From an uncultured Chloroflexota bacterium (GTDB lineage: Bacteria; Chloroflexota; Chloroflexia; Thermomicrobiales; UBA6265), in the NCBI GenBank assembly GCA_937901745.1, contig CALGSZ010000001.1, positions 1 to 38,819 on the forward strand: a stretch of DNA of 38,819 nt, read 5' to 3'. Position 1 is the first letter of the stretch. Every line of letters begins with the position of its first letter. The translations under genes were made by a program, and so were the position numbers. This document shows positions 17,096-24,919 of the stretch, piece after piece. The notes under the pieces were generated by a model. That model saw nothing but the letters and a program-made list of their open reading frames with translations, was not told the DNA's origin and made no database searches.

Positions 17096-18759
17096 TCAAC
17101 AGAAATGATGTACAGATAGTGCGGCTGGCCGCCTGGATGGACCTGAACCTCCACCCAAGGGTAGCTGTCCTTGATCGCGGATGCTAGCACCTGCGTCTCC
17201 GCGACCGTTGCCCCGGCGCCCGCGAAAATCGTGATCAGCTCAGCTTGTTCTGGATCGCAGTGCGGCAGCGCCTTGAAGATCGCGCTGCGCTCGTCGGCCT
17301 CGCTCGCCACCAGCCGGTCGTCCACGAGCGCGATGGCGTCGCCCTTCCGCGCGCTCACACCGTCAAGCGTCACGTCCTTGTCGGCGCGCGTCACTTCGAC
17401 GGTACGCACGGCGCTGAGCGCCTCGGTCATCGCGGCCACATTGCGCTCCAGCTCGGCGTTGGCGTTGAAGGCCGTCAGCGCGGCGATCGCCTGGGGGAAC
17501 GACCGAGTGGGGACGACTCGGACGTGCTTGTCGGCGAGCTGCGCGACCTGCTGCGCGGCGAGCAAGAGGTTCGGGTTGTTGGGGAGCAGGATGACATCGT
17601 GAACCGGCGCGTCGTGGACCGCGGTCAGCAGCTCCTCGATGCTTGGGTTCATCGTCAGCCCGCCCGGGATGATCCCGGTCGCGCCCATGTCGAGCAGCGC
17701 CCGAATCAAACCCTCGCCCGAGGCGACGGCGAGAACGGCCTGCTTCCCGACGGGTGGGAGATTGAGCGGTAGCGAGGAAGCCGGCTGGCGGCGCGTCGCA
17801 TCGAGGTCTCGTGCCTGCCGATTGATATTGTCGATCGTGATTTGATCGAGCTCGCCGTGCTGGAGACCGTATTCGAGCGCCCTGCCGGGATTCGCCGTGT
17901 GTAGATGAACGCGAACGGCGCGCTCATCGCCGATGATGACGGCCGAGGTGCCCATCGCCGAAAGCTCGGCGCGGACACGTTCGAAGTCGATTCGCTCTCC
18001 GACAATGAGGAAGTTCGTGCAGTAGCCGAAATCCTCGGCGGCGTGGATCTCTTCTACCCGGTCGAAAAACCCGGTGGTCGTGACGCCATCCGTGGGTAGG
18101 GAGGCGGTGGAGACGGATTCGCCTCGCAGATACCGCTCGAGCCCTTCGAAGAGCGTGACGAGACCTTGCCCGCCGGCATCGACGACACCGGCCTGGCACA
18201 GGATGTCGAGGAGATTGGGCGTCTCGGCGAGGGCTTCGCGCGCGCCCTCGAGCGCGGCGGCGATGACCGACACGAGATCCGACGTCGTCGTTGCGGCTGT
18301 CGCGGCTCGATCGGCGGCGACGCGGATGACGGTGAGCATGGTGCCCTCGACCGGCTCGACGACCGCCCTGTACGCCATGTCCCGGGCCTCGGCCAGACCA
18401 TTCGCGAAATCACGGCCATCAATTTCGTCAAGGTCCGCGATCGAACGCGCGAAGCCGCGCAGGATTTGCGAGAGGATGACGCCGGAGTTCCCGCGCGCGC
18501 CCATCAGCGATCCGAGCGCTAGCTTGTCTGCGACGACGCCGGCTTTCGCTAACTCGGCCCGATCGAGCTTGCCCGCCTCCGCCAGCGCCGAGCGGAGCGT
18601 CAAACTCATGTTCGTTCCGGTGTCACCATCGGGAACGGGAAAAACGTTGAGCGCGTTGATTTCGGCCTTGCGCGCTTCGAGCGCGGACGTCGCGGCGCCG
18701 ATTGCCCCGAGGAGCGCCTGACCATCCCAGACGGCGCCGCGCACCTCGCTATCGATCAT
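17092..18759 (-). CDS. fakA: Fatty acid kinase, FakA/YloV (DAK1/DhaL family)
   Basis: A 555-residue FakA/YloV that phosphorylates a FakB-bound fatty acid with ATP. The N-terminal DhaL-like kinase domain (about residues 1-205) contains NVFPVPDGDTGTNM, with Asp44 and Asp46 as Mg ligands, MGARGNSGVILSQILRG, and EGTMLTVIRVAADRA. The remaining 350 residues are the family's C-terminal domains, including ILLPNNPNLLLAAQQVA and VRVVPTRSFPQAIAAL. ATG 18759 has AGGGGAG upstream. In Firmicutes yloV follows asp23/yloU and rpmB and precedes recG; here rpmB is divergent, no asp23 is present and two fakB genes sit between fakA and recG. Function is inferred from family. Confidence 0.92.
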   Translation of the reverse strand: MIDSEVRGAVWDGQALLGAIGAATSALEARKAEINALNVFPVPDGDTGTNMSLTLRSALAEAGKLDRAELAKAGVVADKLALGSLMGARGNSGVILSQILRGFARSIADLDEIDGRDFANGLAEARDMAYRAVVEPVEGTMLTVIRVAADRAATAATTTSDLVSVIAAALEGAREALAETPNLLDILCQAGVVDAGGQGLVTLFEGLERYLRGESVSTASLPTDGVTTTGFFDRVEEIHAAEDFGYCTNFLIVGERIDFERVRAELSAMGTSAVIIGDERAVRVHLHTANPGRALEYGLQHGELDQITIDNINRQARDLDATRRQPASSLPLNLPPVGKQAVLAVASGEGLIRALLDMGATGIIPGGLTMNPSIEELLTAVHDAPVHDVILLPNNPNLLLAAQQVAQLADKHVRVVPTRSFPQAIAALTAFNANAELERNVAAMTEALSAVRTVEVTRADKDVTLDGVSARKGDAIALVDDRLVASEADERSAIFKALPHCDPEQAELITIFAGAGATVAETQVLASAIKDSYPWVEVQVHPGGQPHYLYIISVE

Positions 18760-19158
18760 TCAGCTCCCCTTATGACCCTGCCGGACGTAGCCTCAGCTAA
18801 GGCATCGAGGCACTACTCCGGTCCGACGAAAAATTGGGTGTTTGCCATCCAACGTGGCCCCGGGCGTGGACACGGCGGTGGCGTTCACAGTTTGGGGTAT
18901 TGTGTCAAACGCGGCACATAAAGTCGCACGCGCGTGGTGGTGGCCGCTCGTGCAAGTCTACCCCGCTGGCTGTCACCTGGTTTCGGTTGCCCAGCCGTCC
19001 CTCCGCGTGGTAGCATAGGGCGTTGCTATGGCGCCGTCCAGCCAGGTCGGCGCTGTCTTTTGCGCCGAACCGCATCACCGCCGGCGTGCGAGCCCGCGGC
19101 GGCGCGCTTGGAATATCGAACGACGACGAACGCGGAATACCTGGAAGGGAGTGGCGCC
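18760..19158. other. Divergent intergenic region between fakA and rpmB
   Basis: A 399-base region with no convincing gene. On the plus strand a candidate rpmB promoter lies at 18987-19016. GTTTG (18890-18894) and CAAAC (18906-18910) form a small inverted repeat, and the minus strand there reads TTGACA, but no matching -10 is found. An open frame upstream of the rpmB start has no L28 similarity. Confidence 0.6.
18987..19016 (+). promoter_or_regulatory. Candidate rpmB promoter
   Basis: TTGCCC at 18987-18992 and TAGCAT at 19011-19016 are spaced by 18 bases. Transcription would begin about 135 bases before the rpmB start. Match to consensus is moderate. Confidence 0.38.
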
Positions 19159-19347
19159 GTGGCTCAATGCGCGATTTGTGGCAAGACGAGGAGCTTCGGC
19201 CACAACGTGAGTCACTCCAAGCGGCGGACGAATCGTGACTTCAAGCCGAACGTTCACCGCAAGCGACTCATGATTGGTGGCAAGCTCGTTCGGCTCGACG
19301 TCTGCACCCGCTGCATGCGGACGGCAATGAAGGCCGCGTCGGCGTAA
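19159..19347 (+). CDS. rpmB: 50S ribosomal protein L28
   Basis: A 62-residue L28. It reads AQCAICGKTRSFGHNVSHSK at the start and DVCTRCMRTAMK near the end; Cys4, Cys7, Cys49 and Cys52 form two CxxC pairs, the zinc-binding (C+) form of this protein. I chose GTG 19159, seven bases after GGGAG; the open frame runs far upstream but with no ribosomal sequence. It is divergent from fakA and followed by hairpins and a T-run, so it is probably monocistronic. Confidence 0.95.
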   Translation: MAQCAICGKTRSFGHNVSHSKRRTNRDFKPNVHRKRLMIGGKLVRLDVCTRCMRTAMKAASA

Positions 19348-19354
19348 AGCCGGG

Positions 19355-19370
19355 CCGGCGATACCGCCGG
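19355..19370 (+). terminator. Small hairpin just after rpmB
   Basis: CCGGCG (19355-19360) and CGCCGG (19365-19370) form a perfect 6-bp stem with a 4-base loop, seven bases after the rpmB stop. It could stabilise the transcript end ahead of the stronger terminator. Confidence 0.35.
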
Positions 19371-19390
19371 AATAAACTCTGCGAGGGAAT

Positions 19391-19422
19391 GGGCGGGGCG
19401 ACAATCCCGCCCTTCGCTTTTT
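19391..19422 (+). terminator. Rho-independent terminator of rpmB
   Basis: GGGCGGG (19391-19397) pairs with CCCGCCC (19406-19412), followed by TTCGC and a run of five T at 19418-19422. It separates rpmB from queG. Confidence 0.72.
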
Positions 19423-19476
19423 CTCAGCGGTTTCGACATCGCCGCGCCGCGATTCCAGCCAAGAGCGACCCTGACG

Positions 19477-20700
19477 ATGGCTGCACATCTTCCCGCCTTC
19501 CTCACCTTCCATCCGCCGGCGCCAACCACCGCCTCCCGGCGCGCCCTGACGAGCCGGATCAAGCGCCTGGCCGTGCAGAACGGCTTACCAATCGTGGCGG
19601 TGACGACCGCGGAGTCCTTTCCGGGGCTGGGGGAGTACCTGGCGGAGCACGTGGCAGCCGGCCGGATGGCCGGGCTGGATTGGTTCACCGCCGAGCGCGG
19701 CGCCTTCTCCGCCGATCCACGTAATTTGCAGGAGACAGCGCGCTCCATCGTGTCGGTCGGTGTCCCCTATTGGTCGCGCGATCCCGGCAAGCCGGTGGAC
19801 GATGAGCCCCGGGGCCGGATCTCTCGCTATGCCTGGGGCGTGGACTACCACGACCTCCTGAAGGAGCGTCTTCGTCGGCTCCATGCCGCGATCGAAGCGG
19901 AGGTCGGACGGCCGGTTGAGGCGCGATTTCTGACGGATACCGCGCGCATCGTCGACCGGGCAGTGGCGGCGCGATCCGGACTTGGCTGGTACGGTAAGCA
20001 CACCTGCATCATCGTCCCCGGCCGTGGCTCATGGGTCATGCTCGGGGAGCTGCTGCTCGACCTCGAATTGGAGCCCGACGCGCCGCTTTCGCGCGACTGT
20101 GGGCGCTGCGCTATCTGTCTGAACCGCTGCCCGACCGGCGCGATCATCGCACCGTACGTCGTGGATACGCCGCGATGCCTTTCCTTCCAAACGATCGAGC
20201 AGCGTGGCCCGATCCCGCGCGAGATTCGCCCGCTCTTGGGCGACTGGGTCTTTGGCTGCGATGTCTGCCAGGAGGTTTGCCCCTACACGAAAGCGGCCAA
20301 GCCGGAACCGGACCCGGCGTTTCTGCCGCGTAGGCTCGAAAACGCCTATCCATCGCTGCGCTGGCTGCTACGCATGACCCAAGAGGAGTTCCGGGAGGTC
20401 TACCGTGGCACGGCCGTCGTCCGCGCGAAACGCCGAGGGCTTGCCAGAAACGCGGCCGTCGCGCTCGGCAACGTCGGGACCGAGGAGGATGTGCCGTACC
20501 TGCAAGAGGCGGCGGAGTCGCACGATGAGCCGCTGGTGCGGGGTCACGCGATCTGGGCATTGAGCCGGATTGGCGGCGCGCGGGCGCGGCAAGTCATCGA
20601 GCGACGCTGGCGGGAAGAGCCGGACGAGCAGGTGCGAGAAGAGATCGCGGCGGCACTGGAAGGCGCGGAGCCGGTCGAAGCGCCGTCAGTTACCCAGTAG
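19477..20700 (+). CDS. queG: Epoxyqueuosine reductase
   Basis: A 407-residue QueG, a cobalamin and [4Fe-4S] enzyme that reduces epoxyqueuosine to queuosine in tRNA. DTARIVDRAVAARSGLGWYGKHT holds the conserved catalytic Asp and the cobalamin-contact region. Two ferredoxin-type motifs follow, CGRCAICLNRCPTGAI and CDVCQEVCPYTK. The C terminus (from about residue 320) has two HEAT-like repeats, NAAVALGNVGTEEDVPYL and HAIWALSRIGG. ATG 19477 is the best start; no strong Shine-Dalgarno is seen. Its last 15 bases overlap the pfkB gene tail to tail. Confidence 0.94.
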   Translation: MAAHLPAFLTFHPPAPTTASRRALTSRIKRLAVQNGLPIVAVTTAESFPGLGEYLAEHVAAGRMAGLDWFTAERGAFSADPRNLQETARSIVSVGVPYWSRDPGKPVDDEPRGRISRYAWGVDYHDLLKERLRRLHAAIEAEVGRPVEARFLTDTARIVDRAVAARSGLGWYGKHTCIIVPGRGSWVMLGELLLDLELEPDAPLSRDCGRCAICLNRCPTGAIIAPYVVDTPRCLSFQTIEQRGPIPREIRPLLGDWVFGCDVCQEVCPYTKAAKPEPDPAFLPRRLENAYPSLRWLLRMTQEEFREVYRGTAVVRAKRRGLARNAAVALGNVGTEEDVPYLQEAAESHDEPLVRGHAIWALSRIGGARARQVIERRWREEPDEQVREEIAAALEGAEPVEAPSVTQ

Positions 20701-21642
20701 CTCGGGGTCTTCCCCGAGGAGCGCCGTTACCTCTTCAAGGCTCGGGAGAGACGTCTGAGCGCCGAGGGCACGAGTCGCCAGCGCGGCGACGGCGTTGGCG
20801 ACTCGCAACGCCTCCGGCCAGGGCCAGCGCAGCGCCATCGCGTAGGCAATCGCCCCGGCAAAGGCATCGCCCGCGCCGGTCGGATCTTTCACCTCGACGC
20901 GAAACGCTGGCGCCGACCATCGCTCGCGGGCGGTGAACGCGATCGCTCCCTCCGCGCCGAGCGTGATCAGGCCGGCGCGCAGGTTGTGTCCCACCATGGC
21001 TTCCTGCGCCCTCTCGATCGCGGTCTCCAACGATGATGCTCCGGTGAGCGCCAGCCACTCACGCTGATTGCCGACGAGCGCGTCGTGTCCGAGCGCGAGC
21101 GTCCAAACCTCCGGTGACGCGATGTCCGCCAAGTGCGTCAGGGTGCCGAGCAGGCGGGCCGTCGGCACCGTGTGGGCCGGCAGATCGACCAAGAAGCGGC
21201 GCAAGGGGAGATCATCAACATCAAGCAGGACGATGTCGTGCTCGAAGATCGCGGCGATGTCGAGCCGGCAGCCGCGCGTCAGGCGAGCGCCCGGATGCCA
21301 GAAAATCGTGCGCTCCGGAGGGTCTTGTGAGACGACGATCGTCGAGGCGTCAGTCGGGACTTCAAGCGCGGTGCTCAGCCAGGTCGTGTCGATCCCCTCG
21401 TCCCGCAGCGCCTGGCGCAGGCGTTCCCCGAGTGGGTCATCACCGACCAGCGCGGCGATCGAAACCTTGGCGCCGAGCCGGGCAGCCGCGACGGCGCTGT
21501 TCCCTGCCCGTCCCCCAGGCGCTTCGAGCGATTCACGGACGATCGCATAGCTGCCAGGGGCAGGATAGCGCTCGACAACGTAGAGACGGTCCCAACTGAC
21601 GAGACCGACAACGGCGATACGAGGTGTGCGCGGTCGCGACAC
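20686..21642 (-). CDS. PfkB-family carbohydrate kinase (ribokinase type)
   Basis: A 318-residue sugar kinase. VAVVGL-type N-terminal strand is IAVVGLVSWDRLYVVE; GGRAGNSAVAAARLGAKV matches PfkB signature 1 and DPTGAGDAFAGAI signature 2, with catalytic Asp259. The substrate cannot be named; the protein resembles ribokinase or ADP-sugar kinases in general. I chose GTG 21642, after which the chain begins with the first strand; AGGAGG lies 15 bases upstream, further than usual. The open frame extends to 21777 but without family sequence. It diverges from the TetR gene, 202 bases apart, and meets queG tail to tail. Confidence 0.85.
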   Translation of the reverse strand: MSRPRTPRIAVVGLVSWDRLYVVERYPAPGSYAIVRESLEAPGGRAGNSAVAAARLGAKVSIAALVGDDPLGERLRQALRDEGIDTTWLSTALEVPTDASTIVVSQDPPERTIFWHPGARLTRGCRLDIAAIFEHDIVLLDVDDLPLRRFLVDLPAHTVPTARLLGTLTHLADIASPEVWTLALGHDALVGNQREWLALTGASSLETAIERAQEAMVGHNLRAGLITLGAEGAIAFTARERWSAPAFRVEVKDPTGAGDAFAGAIAYAMALRWPWPEALRVANAVAALATRALGAQTSLPSLEEVTALLGEDPELLGN

Positions 21643-21766
21643 GGGTGGACGCCTGAACCTCCTGAACGGCGATGCGCCGGTTGCTGCGCGTGCGGGCGCG
21701 GCGATGATCCTCTCACGCGACAGGCCGCGATCGCAACCACTGAAATGGAAATGCCGTTTCTGCCTA

Positions 21767-21796
21767 TTGCAGCACATTCGCCAGACAAGCTAAGAT
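21767..21796 (+). promoter_or_regulatory. Candidate promoter for the TetR-oxidoreductase operon
   Basis: TTGCAG at 21767-21772 and TAAGAT at 21791-21796, 18 bases apart. The region is AT-rich against the GC-rich background. It overlaps the repeats described next. Confidence 0.4.
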
Positions 21797-21824
21797 AACA
21801 GTGTTTGGATAACATAACGATGTT
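21794..21824 (+). promoter_or_regulatory. Probable TetR operator region (repeats)
   Basis: GATAACA occurs at 21794-21800 and again at 21808-21814. Two palindromes overlap these: AACA-G-TGTT (21797-21805) and AACAT-4-ATGTT (21811-21824). They lie just after the -10 box, so a bound repressor would block initiation. Autoregulation by the adjacent TetR protein is inferred. Confidence 0.5.
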
Positions 21825-21844
21825 CGAGAACGGAGCGGCGGATA

Positions 21845-22501
21845 GTGGCGGACGAAGCAGTTGGGCATTTCGAAGGAAGCCGCCGGGAGCGCCTCCGCGC
21901 GCAGATGCGGCGTGACATTCTGGATGCGGCGCGGAGCATCGTGCAGCGCGAAGGGATCGAGGCGCTCTCCATGCGCACGCTAGCGCGAGCCGTCGGAGTT
22001 CACGCGCCCACCCTCTACGATTACTTCGCGAACAAGGACGCGGTCCTGGACGCGCTTTACCTCGAAGGGACTGACCGGCTCCACGCTGCCTTCAAGGATG
22101 CCATTGAGGCGCATCCGCCAGGACGCGAGCGGCTCCAGGCGTTGGGACGGGCGTATCGCGCCTTCGCCTTGTCCGACCCTGACCTTTTCCAGTTGATCTT
22201 TGGTCGCGTCGAGGCGTCGTACCGGCCGAGCGAGGCAGTTCTCCCGCGGGCTGCGGCGCTCTTCGAGGTGCTGGTAGGAGAGGTCAAGGCGGCAATGGAT
22301 GCCGGCGATCTGCGCCGGGTCGATCCGATTGAGATCGCCCTTGCGATTTGGGCGGCGGGTCACGGATTCGTGACCCTCGAGATCAACGGCTACATGGAGA
22401 AGTGCGCGCCGGTCCCGGCGGAGACCATTTATCATCGCGTGTTGGATCTGGTCTACGAGGGCATTGGCCCAGGGAGAGGGGAGGAGGCTCGGCAGGCATG
22501 A
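21845..22501 (+). CDS. TetR-family transcriptional regulator
   Basis: A 218-residue TetR repressor-like protein. The N-terminal helix-turn-helix domain (about residues 20-70) contains ILDAARSIVQREGIEALSMR and VGVHAPTLYDYFANKDAVLDAL, the classic TetR pattern. The C-terminal ligand domain ends IWAAGHGFVTLEING, like the WHG-type TetR C-terminal domains. GTG 21845 has GGAG nine bases upstream. Its stop overlaps the next ATG (ATGA), so it is coupled to the flavin-type oxidoreductase it probably controls. The ligand is unknown. It diverges from pfkB, which it might also regulate. Confidence 0.9.
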   Translation: MADEAVGHFEGSRRERLRAQMRRDILDAARSIVQREGIEALSMRTLARAVGVHAPTLYDYFANKDAVLDALYLEGTDRLHAAFKDAIEAHPPGRERLQALGRAYRAFALSDPDLFQLIFGRVEASYRPSEAVLPRAAALFEVLVGEVKAAMDAGDLRRVDPIEIALAIWAAGHGFVTLEINGYMEKCAPVPAETIYHRVLDLVYEGIGPGRGEEARQA

Positions 22502-23418
22502 TTGAGCTTGCGATCATGATCGAGGGCCAGGATGGGCTCAACTGGCAGCGCTGGCAGCGGCTGGCGCAGGCAGCAGAAGATCTCGGTTTCGCCGGACTCT
22601 TCCGCTCCGACCACTTCACCAATTCAACCGGACCGCACAAGGACTCGCTGGAGATGTGGACCTCCTTCACCTGGCTGGCGAGCCACACGCGGCGGATCGA
22701 GTTCGGACCGCTCGTCGCTCCGGTTTCCTTCCGGCATCCGGTCATCACCGCTTGGACCGCTGCCGCGATCGACGATCTCTCTGGGGGACGGTTCCGCCTC
22801 GGACTCGGCGCCGGTTGGCAGGAGCGCGAGCACCGATCCTACGGGTTCGATCTGCTGACGGTGGAGCAGCGCTTCAAGCGGCTCGAAGAGGCGTTGGAGG
22901 TCGTGACCCGGCTCCTGCGATCGGACGAGCCCACCGGCTTCGACGGCGAGTTTTACCACTTGGAGGATGCGCTGCTCTTGCCTCGTCCGGCTCGCCCTGG
23001 CGGACCGCCGATCGTGATCGGTGGCAACGGCGAGCGGCGCACGCTCCCGCTCGCTGCCCGCTACGCCGACGAGTGGAACGGCGTGCTCATTCCGGCCGAG
23101 CGGTACAAGAAGCTCAATGAGACGCTCGACCGGTTGCTAGATGAGGCGGGGCGGCCGCGTGAGGCTGTCCGCCGCACGCTCATGACGCGCGTCGTCATCG
23201 GCCGCGACGATGCGGAGGTTCAACGCAAGCTCAACGGCGATCCGGAAGAATTGAAGGAGCGCGGCGTCATCTTCGGGACGCCGGACGCGGTCGCCGAAGC
23301 CTTGGGCCGGGTCGAGGAGGCCGGCGCCACGCGCGTCCAGGCGCAGTGGCTGGACATGGACGATATCGACGGGCTGGAGCTGCTAGCGGCGAAGGTGATG
23401 CCGCAGCTCGTGGCCTGA
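22498..23418 (+). CDS. LLM-class F420-dependent oxidoreductase
   Basis: A 306-residue luciferase-like (LLM) TIM-barrel oxidoreductase. IELAIMIEGQDGLNWQRWQR begins the chain, followed by GFAGLFRSDHF, RIEFGPLVAPVSFRHPV and GRFRLGLGAGWQEREHRSYG, which together are typical of F420-type members of the family (the group known as TIGR03560-like). PPIVIGGNGERRTLPLAARYADEWN is the cofactor-binding segment. The substrate is unknown. Start ATG 22498 overlaps the TetR stop by four bases and follows GGAGG. It ends 21 bases before the MFS gene, which is on the other strand. Confidence 0.88.
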   Translation: MIELAIMIEGQDGLNWQRWQRLAQAAEDLGFAGLFRSDHFTNSTGPHKDSLEMWTSFTWLASHTRRIEFGPLVAPVSFRHPVITAWTAAAIDDLSGGRFRLGLGAGWQEREHRSYGFDLLTVEQRFKRLEEALEVVTRLLRSDEPTGFDGEFYHLEDALLLPRPARPGGPPIVIGGNGERRTLPLAARYADEWNGVLIPAERYKKLNETLDRLLDEAGRPREAVRRTLMTRVVIGRDDAEVQRKLNGDPEELKERGVIFGTPDAVAEALGRVEEAGATRVQAQWLDMDDIDGLELLAAKVMPQLVA

Positions 23419-23439
23419 TTCGCCGATTCAATTCCTACG

Positions 23440-24831
23440 CTACGAACGCGCCCCGCGCAGTCGCCAGGCTTGAGCGACAGCGCGGGTTCGCGTGTGCGTT
23501 TCGGTCAGCACGCCGCTCACCAGGATCGCCACGAGACTGACGACCGCCGCCGCGAGGAAGACACGGTCGAACCCGTACCGCTCGATGATGCGGCCGCCGG
23601 CTATCGGCGCGAGTGCTGTCACCGCGAGGATGACGTTCGTCAGGCGGATGTAGGGGATGCGGCGATCGTCCGGCGCGATCGCGAGCAGGTACCCGAGATT
23701 ACTAAGCGATTGGGCGGCCAGCGTCGCGCCGTAGACGACGAAGATCGCGCCGAAGGCGATGGACAGCGGCCGGACGTCGTCGAAGCGATCGCGGTAGAGG
23801 TCAGTCTCGGCGAGGTACGGGAGCAGCAGCGCGACGAGCGGGGCCAGGAGTCGCAGCAGCGCCGCGCCCTGGAGGACCGTGCGGTGCCCGGCGCGTCGAG
23901 CCAACGCTGACCACAGCGGCGCGGTGAGGAGCCGCGCGGCGACGAGCGCAGTTAGGTACGGCCCGACGTACCAAATGGGCGTCGCGAGCTCGCGGAAGGC
24001 GTAGAGGATGTAGAAAGGATCGGCGACCGCGGCGAGTGACAGGATCACCCTGAAGAGCAGGAATCGCCGGTAATTTGGATCGAGCAGGCTACCGAGCGCC
24101 TGCCGCGCGGACGCGCCTGGCATGACCGGCCCGGTCCGAGCGACCCGCGCCGGCTCGCGGCCCCATGCCAAGAAGTAGACTGCGCCGCTCAGCGCGACAG
24201 CGGCAACGACGAAGAGAAACGTGAAGTTCCGCGGGAAGTCCGAACCTTCCGGTCCCAACACGCGGTGGGCAACAAGCCCCGCCACGATCGCGATTACGGC
24301 GCCCCAGAGATATCGCGCGCGCAAGAACCCCGATCGGCGTTCAGGCGGAATCGCGCGGCGGACGACGGCGATGGAGGGGGCAGCCGCGAAGCCGGACGCA
24401 GCGGCGTACGCGCCGTAGCAGATGAAGAACGAGCGCAGCCGCTCCGAATCGCTCATGTTCTCGCGAAATCCGATGTACGCGAGGAGCGCGATGGCGGCGG
24501 CGCGGACGATCGCCGCCCCGGTCAGCCACGGGATCTGGCGCCGGCTGCCGCGCGTCAAACCGCTAGCAATGACCTGGGCGACGAGCCACAGCCCGGTTCC
24601 GATGGCGGGGACCAGACCGATGGTCACCGGATCGTCGGTCAATTGCGCGACGAAGACCGCGAGGATCAGCGATGGAAAGAGCAGCGCATCAGCGAGTGAT
24701 ACGAGCGCGCCGCCAATGACGCCGAATACGAAGGTTGTGGTGAGGCTTCGTCGGTCTTGCGCGAAGCGGCGGATATCTGCTCCCGCCAAAATGAATGCTC
24801 CCGGGTAACGATCGGCGAGCCGTGTAGCCAC
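23440..24831 (-). CDS. MFS transporter
   Basis: A 463-residue membrane protein with about 12 hydrophobic segments and a charged loop in the middle (near residues 230-250), the arrangement of a major facilitator permease. The N-terminal part has FGVIGGALVSLADALLFPSL, and loops are Arg-rich. Motifs do not identify the substrate; a DPNYRRFLLFRVI segment and the halves of about six helices each resemble VC/BtlA-like or drug-efflux members. It starts at GTG 24831, 20 bases after a near-perfect -10 box. It is convergent with the LLM oxidoreductase. Confidence 0.8.
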   Translation of the reverse strand: MATRLADRYPGAFILAGADIRRFAQDRRSLTTTFVFGVIGGALVSLADALLFPSLILAVFVAQLTDDPVTIGLVPAIGTGLWLVAQVIASGLTRGSRRQIPWLTGAAIVRAAAIALLAYIGFRENMSDSERLRSFFICYGAYAAASGFAAAPSIAVVRRAIPPERRSGFLRARYLWGAVIAIVAGLVAHRVLGPEGSDFPRNFTFLFVVAAVALSGAVYFLAWGREPARVARTGPVMPGASARQALGSLLDPNYRRFLLFRVILSLAAVADPFYILYAFRELATPIWYVGPYLTALVAARLLTAPLWSALARRAGHRTVLQGAALLRLLAPLVALLLPYLAETDLYRDRFDDVRPLSIAFGAIFVVYGATLAAQSLSNLGYLLAIAPDDRRIPYIRLTNVILAVTALAPIAGGRIIERYGFDRVFLAAAVVSLVAILVSGVLTETHTRTRAVAQAWRLRGARS

Positions 24832-24858
24832 GAGCAGCGGTGGTGGCCCCAGGGTCGG

Positions 24859-24864
24859 ATTATA
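24859..24864 (-). promoter_or_regulatory. -10 box of the MFS gene
   Basis: The minus strand reads TATAAT at 24864-24859, a perfect consensus. No recognisable -35 is 16-18 bases upstream. Transcription would start about 20 bases before the GTG. Confidence 0.5.
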
Positions 24865-24919
24865 GCTTGAAGGGCTGTTGCGCCCGTTACCGAGTTGGCC
24901 GCGTCTCAGGCGGGCACGA

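Noticed and set aside
18890..18910. TTGACA on the minus strand as fakA promoter
   Set aside because: No -10-like sequence is found 16-19 bases downstream on that strand.
18934..19158. N-terminal extension of rpmB
   Set aside because: The frame is open for 75 codons before the L28 start, but L28 is short and GTG 19159 has an ideal ribosome site.
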